Shown piece after piece: positions 43,982 through 51,890 of a stretch of DNA of 64,000 nucleotides. The DNA is from Bacillota bacterium (GTDB taxonomy: Bacteria; Bacillota; Clostridia; Lachnospirales; Lachnospiraceae). The notes beneath the pieces are model-generated. The model was not told where the DNA came from. It saw only the letters and a program-made list of their open reading frames with translations, and did no database searches. Made by a program: the position numbers and the translations under genes. How positions within the stretch are numbered: the stretch's first letter is position 1; every line of letters begins with the position of its first letter. The stretch is taken from the NCBI GenBank assembly GCA_023399055.1, contig JAEWQV010000014.1:124001-188000 (forward strand), written 5' to 3'.

Positions 43982-44963
43982 TAAATTAGTACAAATTGAA
44001 AATTTAAAACAATACTTTGCATTAGGAGGTATTGGTAAGAATAAAAAATATGTAAAAGCTGTAGATGATGTTTCCTTTTATATAAAAAAAGGTGAAACCT
44101 TAGGTTTAGTTGGTGAAAGTGGTTGTGGTAAAACCACTACAGGAAGAAGTTTATTACGTCTTTATGAACCAACAGGTGGGCGTATTATCTACAATGATGA
44201 AGTGATTTTTGATAGTGAGAAAAAAATTGCAGTTAATATGTTACCATATCGTCGTAAAATGCAGATTGTATTCCAGGATCCTTATGCAAGTCTTGATCCT
44301 CGTATGACGGTTGGAGATATTGTTGGAGAGGCAATTGATATTCATAAACTTGCTGCTAATAAAAAAGATAGACATGACAAAATTATTTCCATGTTGTCCA
44401 GAGTTGGACTTAACTCTGAGCATGCTAATCGTTATGCGCATGAGTTTTCTGGTGGACAGCGCCAAAGAGTTGGTATTGCAAGAGCTTTAGCAGTTGATCC
44501 AGAATTCATTGTTTGTGATGAACCAATTTCTGCACTTGACGTATCAATTCAAGCGCAGGTAGTTAACATGTTCGAAGACCTTCAGGCAGAATTTGGGCTA
44601 ACCTATTTGTTTATTGCCCATGATTTGTCAGTCGTAAAACATATCTCTAACCGTATTGGAGTTATGTATTTGGGCAAACTAGTAGAACTGGCAGATAGTT
44701 ATGATTTAACCTTTCATAACATGCACCCATATACTAGAAGTTTAATTTCTGCAATCCCTGTTGCAGATCCAAAGACTGCACGTGCCACTAACCGAATTGT
44801 TCTTAGTGGTGATGTACCAAGTCCATTAAATCCTCCTTCCGGATGTAGATTTAGAACCAGATGTCCTTATGCATCTGAGACTTGTGCACAGGTGGAACCA
44901 GAGTTCAAAGAAGTTTCGAAAGGGCATTTTGTTGCTTGTCATCATTTAGATAAATTAAATTAA
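43974..44963 (+). CDS. oppF: Oligopeptide ABC transporter ATPase OppF
   Basis: 329 residues. Walker A GESGCGKTTTGRSL, Q-loop VFQDPYASLDPRM, signature FSGGQRQRVGIARAL, Walker B FIVCDEPISALD, and C-terminal PPSGCRFRTRCPYA. The second ATPase of the peptide importer. The ATG overlaps the end of oppD; GGAGG lies 6-7 bases upstream of it inside oppD. A structured 234-nt gap separates it from oppA. Confidence 0.94.
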   Translation: MSDKLVQIENLKQYFALGGIGKNKKYVKAVDDVSFYIKKGETLGLVGESGCGKTTTGRSLLRLYEPTGGRIIYNDEVIFDSEKKIAVNMLPYRRKMQIVFQDPYASLDPRMTVGDIVGEAIDIHKLAANKKDRHDKIISMLSRVGLNSEHANRYAHEFSGGQRQRVGIARALAVDPEFIVCDEPISALDVSIQAQVVNMFEDLQAEFGLTYLFIAHDLSVVKHISNRIGVMYLGKLVELADSYDLTFHNMHPYTRSLISAIPVADPKTARATNRIVLSGDVPSPLNPPSGCRFRTRCPYASETCAQVEPEFKEVSKGHFVACHHLDKLN

Positions 44964-45094
44964 AAATTAATATTGACTAATAGTAATTGGGGACTTATAA
45001 TACTAAAAACGCTCGCTAAAGGCGAAGGATATCCGCTTTTGCTCGCACTTGTATGAAATGTAACTAGTCAGATTATCTGACAGCGCTTGGCGCT

Positions 45095-45126
45095 AAAGTT
45101 TCAAAGGCGAAACTTTTAATTTTATG
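45095..45126 (+). terminator. Hairpin with T-rich tail between oppF and oppA
   Basis: AAAGTTTC (45095-45102), loop AAAGGC, GAAACTTT (45109-45116), then TTAATTTTAT. Upstream of it AGCGC/GCGCT (near 45082-45094) and GGATATCC (near 45028) add further structure. Probably sets separate levels for oppBCDF and the binding protein. Confidence 0.55.
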
Positions 45127-45197
45127 ATGTATGGCAGTTTGTGTAATACGCATATACAGATTGTTTATATATAAATTAATTTTAAAGGAGGATATTT

Positions 45198-46892
45198 ATG
45201 AAGAAAAGAGTAGCTCTATTACTTGCTACCGTTTTGGTTCTAAGTACATTCAGCTTCGCAGCTTGTGGAACGAAAGATAACAATGCCGGAACCAAAACCC
45301 CTGATACCGCAACAGATACACCATCTGATGATGGCGCAGAACCTACAGATACTGTAAGTGGTGCAAAAGAATTAACAGTTCAGGTAGGACCTGACCCAGA
45401 GACCATTGATCCTGCATTAAACAGTGCAGTTGATGGTGGTAACATGATTTTACACACATTTGAGACATTATTAATTTTTGACCAGGAAGGTAAAATTATT
45501 CCTGGACAGGCAGAATCTTATAAAGTTTCTGATGATGGTTTAAAGTGGACATTTACATTACGTGATGGCCTTAAATGGTCCGATGGCACACCTCTTACAG
45601 CTAACGACTTTGTATACAGCTGGAAACGTGTTACTGATCCTAACGTAGCAGCTCCTTATGCAGAAACAGTTCTTAACATGGTTAAGGGCTTTGACGAAGC
45701 AATCGGTGGCAACATTGATGCACTTGGTGTATCAGCTCCTGATGATAAAACTTTTGTAGTTGAACTTTCTACAAGCTGTCCTTATTTTGCAAGCTTAGCA
45801 GCATTTGCTACCTTAAGCCCTGTACAACAGGCTACAGTTGAAGCAAATGGAGATGCATGGGCAACCGCAGCTGAAACTTATATCAGTAATGGTCCTTTCT
45901 ACATTTCTGAATGGGTTCCAGGTTCTCATATTACAATGACAAAGAATCCTAACTACTGGAATGCAGCTGCAATTAAGCTTGATACACTTAAGTTTGCATT
46001 AATCGAAGATAACAATGCAGCTTACAGTGCTTTCCAGAATGGTGAAGTTAAATTCATCAAGAGTGTTCCAACAGAAGAAATTCCTAGTCTTACAGGAAAT
46101 CCAGAGTTCCATGTTGAACCAATCATTGGTACTTATTACATTTCCTTAAATGATGAAAAAGAACCTTTTACAAATCCTTTAGTTAGAAAAGCTTTAAGCT
46201 TAGCAATTGACCGTGAATATGTTGCTGGTACTTTAATGCAGGGAACTTATTCACCAGCTACTAACTTTGTTGGTCCTGGCTGGATTGATACCGATGGTTC
46301 TCCTTTCATGAACAATGCAAACGGCGGAAAAACTTATATCGATTCCACTAACTTTGAAGCTAGTCTTGCAGAAGCGAAACAGTTATTAGCTGATGCTGGT
46401 TATCCAAATGGTGAAGGCCTTCCTACAATCACATACTCAACCAACGAAACAGGCTATCATAAAGTTGTTGCTGAATATGTACAACAGGCTTGGGCTGAAA
46501 TCGGCGTTAACTTAAATGTAGAAATCGTTGAATGGGCAAGCTTTACACCTCTTCGTCGTGCTGGTGATTATGAGATCTCCAGAAATGGTTGGGTTGGTGA
46601 CTACAGTGATCCTTCTAACATCTTAGATCTTTTCATGACTAATAATGGTAACAACGATGGTAACTTCAGCAATGCTGATTATGATGCAGCTATGGAATTA
46701 TCTCGTACAACAACGGATGCTGCTGAACGTTCTAAAGCACTTCATACAGCTGAAGACATCTTAATGAATGAGGCAGGAGCTATCCCAGTTGCTTATTACA
46801 ATGACTTCTGGTTACAGAGCGAATCCATTAAAGGTTCTTGGCATTCACCATACGGCTACTGGTATTTCATGTATGCTGAAGTTGCTGAATAA
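45198..46892 (+). CDS. oppA: Oligopeptide-binding lipoprotein OppA
   Basis: 564 residues, SBP_bac_5 family. A lipoprotein signal peptide ends at the lipobox with Cys23 (STFSFAACG), followed by an Asp/Thr-rich spacer and the binding protein body (TVQVGPDPETIDPALNSAVD, WTFTLRDGLKWSDGTPLTANDF, NPNYWNA, VRKALSLAIDREYV). Anchored outside the membrane, it delivers peptides to OppBCDF. AAAGGAGG precedes the ATG. Codon choice is rich in frequently used Firmicute codons, as expected for high expression. A strong terminator follows. Confidence 0.95.
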   Translation: MKKRVALLLATVLVLSTFSFAACGTKDNNAGTKTPDTATDTPSDDGAEPTDTVSGAKELTVQVGPDPETIDPALNSAVDGGNMILHTFETLLIFDQEGKIIPGQAESYKVSDDGLKWTFTLRDGLKWSDGTPLTANDFVYSWKRVTDPNVAAPYAETVLNMVKGFDEAIGGNIDALGVSAPDDKTFVVELSTSCPYFASLAAFATLSPVQQATVEANGDAWATAAETYISNGPFYISEWVPGSHITMTKNPNYWNAAAIKLDTLKFALIEDNNAAYSAFQNGEVKFIKSVPTEEIPSLTGNPEFHVEPIIGTYYISLNDEKEPFTNPLVRKALSLAIDREYVAGTLMQGTYSPATNFVGPGWIDTDGSPFMNNANGGKTYIDSTNFEASLAEAKQLLADAGYPNGEGLPTITYSTNETGYHKVVAEYVQQAWAEIGVNLNVEIVEWASFTPLRRAGDYEISRNGWVGDYSDPSNILDLFMTNNGNNDGNFSNADYDAAMELSRTTTDAAERSKALHTAEDILMNEAGAIPVAYYNDFWLQSESIKGSWHSPYGYWYFMYAEVAE

Positions 46893-46917
46893 TTACGAAC
46901 CAAAATAAATAATTTTA

Positions 46918-46945
46918 GGGCACTGCGAATAGCAGTGCCCTTTTA
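46918..46945 (+). terminator. Terminator after oppA
   Basis: GGGCACTGC (46918-46926), loop GAATA, GCAGTGCCC (46932-46940), TTTTA. Perfect 9-bp stem. Confidence 0.9.
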
Positions 46946-47197
46946 TGGTCACGATTTGCTCCTGCACAGAAATAATAGTTTTCATTTTTAGCATTTCTCA
47001 TATATCTTTATTTTCGTATAATAAGAATAATAACTCTTTATAGTGTAAGCTGTAATTTGATGTTGTTACTATGTAGACAAAATCGTACATCGAACATACT
47101 ATATAATACATTTACATAGTATGGGTCAGAAATGCTATACTGATATTGCTTGTATTTTTGATTTGCATAAGCAATATTAAATATTGGAGATTAGAAT
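46946..47197. promoter_or_regulatory. Upstream region of the GH43 gene with inverted repeat
   Basis: The 305-nt gap after oppA holds, past its terminator, a candidate -10 TATACT (47136-47141) with a poor -35 (TTTACA near 47111, spacing long). Just downstream ATATTGCTT (47143-47151) pairs perfectly with AAGCAATAT (47169-47177), 17-nt loop, in the presumed operator or leader position. Nothing else is seen. Confidence 0.4.
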
Positions 47198-48697
47198 ATG
47201 AAATATAATAACCCAGTTATTAAAGGTTTTTATCCAGATCCAAGTGTATGTAAAGTAGGAGACATGTTTTATTTGGTTTGTAGTTCCATGCATTATTTTC
47301 CAGGGGTTCCACTCTTTGAAAGTAAGGACTTAGTGAATTGGAAGCAAATCGGTCACTGCTTAACCAGAAAAAGTCAGATTGAGCTTGATAAAGTTGATAG
47401 TTCAGGCGGAGTATTTGCACCAACAATTCGTTATCATGAAGGTCGTTTCTATATGACGACCACCAATGCAACCTTACAAAAGAATTTTTATGTTTGGACG
47501 GATAATATCTATGGAGAATGGTCAGAACCTATCTTTGTAGATCAGGACGGCATTGATCCATCCTTTTACTTTGAAGATGATAAAGCATATTTTATGAGTA
47601 ATGGAACAGATGAAGATGGAATTAATGGTATTGTACAGTGTGAAATAAATATTGAAACTGGAGAAAAGCTAAGTAAAAGCCGTTGCATTTGGCAAGGAAC
47701 TGGTGGACGCTATCTGGAAAGCCCACATTTGTACCGTATGAATGATGAGTATTATCTTATGGCTGCAGAAGGTGGAACAGAGTATGGTCATATGGTTACC
47801 TATGCTCGTTCCAAGAACGTATACGGTGAGTTTATTCCATATATGCATAATCCTGTATTAACAAACCGTAATTTGGGTGGCTATGAGGTACAGGGTGTTG
47901 GACATGGTGATCTTATTGAAGATAACAATGGTAACTGGTGGATTCTACATCTGGGATTTAGACAAATACACCGTTGGCTAACCTTTCATCACTTGGGGCG
48001 TGAGGTTTTCCTAACCCCGGTTAAGTTTGATGAAAATGGTTGGTTTACTGCGGGAGATAACGGAACGACAACAAAGAGTTTTACACTGGACGATATTCCA
48101 ACAGAGGTGGAGCAGAAGGAAGTAAAGAGCTATACCTTTGATAATACCTCCTGGGATAAAGAGTGGTGCCATATTCGCCTACCACATTATGAGAATTATA
48201 AATTTGAACAAAATAAGTTATTACTAAGAGGCACCGATACCACGCTGGATCAGGTTGATTCTCCGACCTTTTTAGGTATACGTCAAATGGAGTTTAATGC
48301 GAATATAACCTGCGATGTGCAGCTTACTGAAGGTGAAGCTGGAATAACGTTATTCATGGATGAGAACCATCATTATGATTTGGCAATTCGAAAGAGTGAA
48401 AATGGGTATGAGGTAATTGAGCGTTTAAATATTGGTGACATCAAATCTGTAGAAAAAACTTTTGATTTAAAGTTACAAAGCAAAGTTACTTTAATTATAA
48501 AAGCTGAGAACCAAAAGTATAGTTTCTATGTGCAAACAGAAGAGGAACCAGTATACCTTGGCAGCGCTCAAACCAGATATGTTTCTACAGAAGTAGCAAA
48601 TGGATTTACAGGAGTAATCATCGGTTTATATGCAACTAATACAGGTGAGCAGGAATTTGCAGAGTTCACAAAGTTTAACTGCGAATATTTCTCCTAG
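47198..48697 (+). CDS. Glycoside hydrolase family 43 (beta-xylosidase/arabinofuranosidase-like)
   Basis: 499 residues, no signal peptide, so intracellular. A five-bladed propeller GH43 domain (~1-290) shows the three catalytic acids: Asp14 in YPDPSV, Asp in GIDPSF, and Glu in YLESPH. A C-terminal concanavalin-like beta-sandwich (~310-499) is typical of GH43 beta-xylosidases (GH43_C2/DUF1349-like). Expected role: removing xylose or arabinose from the ends of imported hemicellulose oligomers; the exact linkage cannot be read. Single-gene unit with a strong shared terminator downstream. Confidence 0.92.
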   Translation: MKYNNPVIKGFYPDPSVCKVGDMFYLVCSSMHYFPGVPLFESKDLVNWKQIGHCLTRKSQIELDKVDSSGGVFAPTIRYHEGRFYMTTTNATLQKNFYVWTDNIYGEWSEPIFVDQDGIDPSFYFEDDKAYFMSNGTDEDGINGIVQCEINIETGEKLSKSRCIWQGTGGRYLESPHLYRMNDEYYLMAAEGGTEYGHMVTYARSKNVYGEFIPYMHNPVLTNRNLGGYEVQGVGHGDLIEDNNGNWWILHLGFRQIHRWLTFHHLGREVFLTPVKFDENGWFTAGDNGTTTKSFTLDDIPTEVEQKEVKSYTFDNTSWDKEWCHIRLPHYENYKFEQNKLLLRGTDTTLDQVDSPTFLGIRQMEFNANITCDVQLTEGEAGITLFMDENHHYDLAIRKSENGYEVIERLNIGDIKSVEKTFDLKLQSKVTLIIKAENQKYSFYVQTEEEPVYLGSAQTRYVSTEVANGFTGVIIGLYATNTGEQEFAEFTKFNCEYFS

Positions 48698-48721
48698 TAG
48701 TTTGTTGGATTATAGCAGAAG

Positions 48722-48806
48722 GGACTGTTGTAAAAAGATAACTAAAAGAACAGGGATGCTAGTATGATCCCTGTTCTTTTATTAATGTGTCCTTTTGTAA
48801 CAGTCC
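48722..48806. terminator. Nested bidirectional terminator between convergent genes
   Basis: Inner stem: AAAAGAACAGGGAT (48744-48757) with ATCCCTGTTCTTTT (48767-48780). An outer arm GGACTGTT (48722-48729) pairs with AACAGTCC (48799-48806). T-runs occur on both strands, serving GH43 on plus and the small gene on minus. Confidence 0.85.
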
Positions 48807-48824
48807 ATTTTCTTCAACCAATAG

Positions 48825-49103
48825 TTATTCAGGGAGTTCTCTATAAGTAGCAAAACCACTCAGTAGAACACCAAATGCGCCAAATATAGAGAGGATACCA
48901 CCTATTATTTGTGTGTTTGTAATCGTAGTTTTTATAGTACGTTCATAAATGGAAGTATCGATAAGGCCTCCATAATTTTGAAGCATTGAGTCGCCTGCAT
49001 TTTGACCAAGCTGGCCTGAACATAGAACAAGTATTATTCCAATTACAAATACGCTTGCTGTGATGATGAGTGCTATTTTAGTAAAATCTTTCTTAGTTTT
49101 CAT
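48825..49103 (-). CDS. Small two-helix membrane protein, unknown function
   Basis: 92 residues. A hydrophobic segment at ~11-31 (IALIITASVFVIGIILVLC) and another at ~64-85 (TQIIGGILSIFGAFGVLLSG) flank a polar loop with QNAGDSMLQNYGGLIDTSIY. No family recognised. AAAGGGG precedes the ATG on the minus strand, and the nested terminator follows its stop, so it looks like a real gene. Confidence 0.65.
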   Translation of the reverse strand: MKTKKDFTKIALIITASVFVIGIILVLCSGQLGQNAGDSMLQNYGGLIDTSIYERTIKTTITNTQIIGGILSIFGAFGVLLSGFATYRELPE

Positions 49104-49283
49104 TTGACCCCTTTCAATTTAAACGTAGGAAAATTTATAGTTAAATATTTACCAATATTATACATTACTTGTAGATTCAATGCTAGTAATAAATTTATTT
49201 ATGATTAAATAGCATGAATTTAGCTTACGTCTTTTTATTTTTCACTAACAACAAAGAAACTCTCCATATGGTATAAAAGTATA

Positions 49284-49312
49284 TTGACTTTGCTGTTATT
49301 ACGTAATACAAT
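49284..49312 (+). promoter_or_regulatory. Sigma-A promoter of fucA with adjacent repeats
   Basis: TTGACT (49284-49289), 17-nt spacer, TACAAT (49307-49312). From 49303 on, ACAATA/ACAAA-type direct repeats follow; GTAATACAATA at 49303-49313 recurs before the deoR-type gene (50059), suggesting a common operator. Confidence 0.7.
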
Positions 49313-49374
49313 ACAATAAAACAAAGCAATACAAATAAATGCAAACAAAAACAACATATAAGGGGAGAATTAAT

Positions 49375-50055
49375 ATGTTATCTGAGTTGGAGATAAAAAA
49401 GGAAATATGTGAGATTGGTAAAAGAATTTATGACAAAGGTATGGTTGCAGCGAATGACGGTAATATATCTGTAAAGTTAAGTGAAAATGAATTCTTATGT
49501 ACGCCGACAGGTGTAAGCAAAGGCTTCATGACACCCGAATATATATGTAAAGTAGATAGAACAGGTAAAGTAATAGAAGCAAATGAAAAATATAAACCCT
49601 CTTCAGAGATTAAGATGCATATGAGAGTGTATGATGAGCGGTCCGATGTCAATGCAGTTGTGCATGCACATCCTATGTATGCAACAGCATTTGCTATTGC
49701 TGGTATTCCTTTAACCCAACCAATTATGCCAGAAGCGGTTATATTTCTTGGTAGTGTACCTATTGCAGAGTACGGAACACCTTCTACTCATGAAATTCCA
49801 GATGCTATTTCAAAATATCTGCAACATTACGATGCATTACTACTTGAAAATCACGGTGCATTGACTTACTCTGACTCTTTATTGTCCGCATATCACAAGA
49901 TGGAATCTGTTGAGTTTTATGCGAAACTTTTATTCCTTACAAAACAATTGGGAGGACCACAGGAACTCTCAAATGTACAAGTTGAAAAATTATATGACAT
50001 TCGTAGGCAGTTTGGTATTTCTGGAAGACATCCAGCTGATTTTAAGACAAATTAA
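49375..50055 (+). CDS. fucA: L-fuculose-1-phosphate aldolase (class II aldolase/adducin)
   Basis: 226 residues, zinc aldolase that cleaves L-fuculose-1-phosphate to DHAP and L-lactaldehyde. Visible: AANDGNISVK, TPTGVSKGFM, KPSSEIKMHM (catalytic Glu), VVHAHPMYATAFA (two zinc His) and LLLENHGALT (third zinc His). Related pentulose aldolases share these, so the sugar is a best guess. ATG 49375 follows AAGGGGAG by seven bases; the ATG at 49339 precedes that site. A DeoR-family regulator follows, as is common in fucose or deoxysugar operons. Confidence 0.87.
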   Translation: MLSELEIKKEICEIGKRIYDKGMVAANDGNISVKLSENEFLCTPTGVSKGFMTPEYICKVDRTGKVIEANEKYKPSSEIKMHMRVYDERSDVNAVVHAHPMYATAFAIAGIPLTQPIMPEAVIFLGSVPIAEYGTPSTHEIPDAISKYLQHYDALLLENHGALTYSDSLLSAYHKMESVEFYAKLLFLTKQLGGPQELSNVQVEKLYDIRRQFGISGRHPADFKTN

Positions 50056-50058
50056 GCT

Positions 50059-50076
50059 GTAATACAATAAAGCAAG
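50059..50076 (+). promoter_or_regulatory. Possible DeoR-regulator site upstream of its own gene
   Basis: GTAATACAATAAAGCAAG repeats 11 bases found at the fucA promoter, where AAAGCAA also occurs a little further on. A moderate promoter (TTGATC 50094, 16 nt, GATACT 50116) lies downstream. Confidence 0.35.
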
Positions 50077-50152
50077 TTCTTAAAGTGCAGTTATTGATCG
50101 TAGAATGATAGATACGATACTAGGAAATACATTACCGGAAAGTGAGTAGGAA

Positions 50153-50914
50153 ATGCTTACAATTGAGAGAAGAAACAAAATCCTTGAAATACTTAAAACT
50201 GATGGGCGTGTTGTAGTTGGTGATTTAAGTATTATGTTCAGTGTAACAGAGGAGACGATACGACGGGATCTTGAAAAGCTCGAGAAGGAGGGTTTTGCTA
50301 AGAAAACTTATGGCGGGGCAATTATTGCTGATAATGCAACGGTAGACCTTCCGTTCTTAATACGTAAGCAATCGAATGTGAAAAGTAAGGAACGTATTGC
50401 AGCCCTAGTATGCGGTATGGTTGATGATGGTGATCACTTGATGTTGGATGCAAGCTCCACAGCAGTCTATATAGCAAAGCAATTAAAAAACAAGAAAAAT
50501 CTTACCGTCATTACCAATTCAATCGAAATCATGTTGGAATTATCAGATATAGTTGGGTGGAAAATTCTGTCTACTGGCGGTGCCTTAAGGGAAGGATCTT
50601 TATCCTTAGTGGGTTATCAAGCTGAAAAAATGATAAGTACATTTCATGTTGACAAATCAATAATCTCCTGCAAAGGAATTGATACAGGTAAGGGTATTAC
50701 TGATGCTAACGAAATGGATGCGCATATTAAAAAGCTCATGTTGGAGTCCAGTAATATGAAAATTCTTGCGGTTGATCACACAAAATTTAATCGAATATCC
50801 TTTACTAAAATTGAAGATATTTCATGTATTGATACGATTGTAACCGATAAGAAACCAAGTGAAGACTGGAGATATATTTTTGAAGATAACAATGTTGATT
50901 ATAGGTTTAAATGA
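50153..50914 (+). CDS. DeoR-family sugar-responsive transcriptional regulator
   Basis: 253 residues. N-terminal winged helix-turn-helix (ERRNKILEILKTDGRVVVGD, then FSVTEETIRRDLEKLEKEGF, KKTYGGAI) and a C-terminal phosphosugar-sensing domain (ALVCGMVDDGDHLMLDASST, TVITNSIEI, STGGALREGSLSLVG, MLESSNMKILAVDHTKF). Family members usually repress neighbouring sugar genes until a phosphorylated sugar binds. Its likely target is fucA, 97 nt upstream. Confidence 0.9.
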   Translation: MLTIERRNKILEILKTDGRVVVGDLSIMFSVTEETIRRDLEKLEKEGFAKKTYGGAIIADNATVDLPFLIRKQSNVKSKERIAALVCGMVDDGDHLMLDASSTAVYIAKQLKNKKNLTVITNSIEIMLELSDIVGWKILSTGGALREGSLSLVGYQAEKMISTFHVDKSIISCKGIDTGKGITDANEMDAHIKKLMLESSNMKILAVDHTKFNRISFTKIEDISCIDTIVTDKKPSEDWRYIFEDNNVDYRFK

Positions 50915-50991
50915 AAGCTAGAATCCTAATTAACATGAAACAGAGTAACTAACCTGATTAGTATCTTGGTTAAGAAGATAAAGTGTATTTT

Positions 50992-51031
50992 AAAGTGGTA
51001 AAGGCATATGAATGCTTCTTACCACTTTTTT
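50992..51031 (+). terminator. Terminator after the DeoR gene
   Basis: AAAGTGGTAA with AGGCAT pairs with ATGCTT and TTACCACTTT, followed by TTTACG. Long stem with a small internal mismatch. Confidence 0.85.
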
Positions 51032-51067
51032 ACGTAAAAGTAAAAGCAGCTTTGGCTTAAGCTTATA

Positions 51068-51095
51068 TTGACATAAAATTATGTCGTGTTAAAAT
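51068..51095 (+). promoter_or_regulatory. Promoter with embedded operator-like palindrome (acetyltransferase gene)
   Basis: TTGACA (51068-51073), 16-nt spacer, TAAAAT (51090-51095). The spacer carries GACATAA-AA-TTATGTC (51070-51085), a perfect 7-bp inverted repeat overlapping the -35 box, a classic repressor position. Confidence 0.55.
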
Positions 51096-51195
51096 CATTG
51101 TAGATATTAAGGTAATTGTTACACTAAATTAAACCTTGCAGATGAAGTACTATTATAGAACATTAAAAAGTTACGTATACGGATAAGGAGATCAG

Positions 51196-51690
51196 ATGGA
51201 GTACAAAATAGATAGTATGAAAGAAGAGGATTGGTTACAGGTTTCAAGAATTTATTCTATGGGAATAGAAACAGATCTTGCAACCTTTCAGCCGGAGGTA
51301 CCAACTTGGGAGGCTTGGAATCGTGGACATATTGCTAGTTGTCGTTTTGTGGCTAGACTAGAGGATAAAGTCATCGGTTGGGTAGCATTATCGCCCTTTT
51401 CAAGCCGGGAGGTATATGCAGGTGTTGCTGAGCTTAGTATTTATATTGACGAAGCGTATCAAGGGAGGGGAGTTGGTACAGAACTTCTCCATCACTTAAT
51501 TGAGCGTTCGGAAGATTCAGGTTATTGGTCACTCCTTGCCAATATTATCAAAGAAAATCAATTCAGTAGAATGTTACATAAAAAATGTGGTTTCAGAGAA
51601 ATCGGTTATCGAGAACGTATGGGTAAAATGAGAAATGGTAAATGGCATGATGTTGTTTTAATGGAAAGAAGAAGCAAACATATTGGTTAG
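51196..51690 (+). CDS. GNAT acetyltransferase, phosphinothricin N-acetyltransferase (PAT)-like
   Basis: 164 residues, PAT/MnaT-type GNAT: MKEEDWLQVSRIYSMGIETD, GWVALSPFSSREVYAGVAEL, IYIDEAYQGRGVGTELLHHL (acetyl-CoA loop QGRGVG) and NQFSRMLHKKCGFREIGYRE. Family enzymes acetylate amino groups of toxic analogues or amino acids such as methionine sulfone; the natural substrate here is unknown. AAGGAG precedes the ATG. Confidence 0.88.
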   Translation: MEYKIDSMKEEDWLQVSRIYSMGIETDLATFQPEVPTWEAWNRGHIASCRFVARLEDKVIGWVALSPFSSREVYAGVAELSIYIDEAYQGRGVGTELLHHLIERSEDSGYWSLLANIIKENQFSRMLHKKCGFREIGYRERMGKMRNGKWHDVVLMERRSKHIG

Positions 51691-51729
51691 CAGATATTTA
51701 TACTTTAATCAAAAATAGATGAAAGAGGA

Positions 51730-51778
51730 GACATTAGTAAATAATTCAATTGACGAATTATTATTAATGTCTTATAAT
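51730..51778 (+). promoter_or_regulatory. MFS gene promoter inside a large inverted repeat
   Basis: TTGACG (51750-51755), 17 nt, TATAAT (51773-51778). A 42-nt inverted repeat (GACATTA 51730-51736 with TAATGTC 51765-51771, and ATAATTC 51741-51747 with GAATTAT 51755-51761) surrounds the -35 and ends one base before the -10. No poly-T follows, so an operator is more likely than a terminator. Confidence 0.6.
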
Positions 51779-51890
51779 AAAGATACATTATAAAATGACT
51801 TTATAAACTGGCTTATTAAATAGATATAAAAAATTTACTATTAATAAGAGCCTAAAAAACTAAAAATTACTCACAGTGGAGGAGCATATT

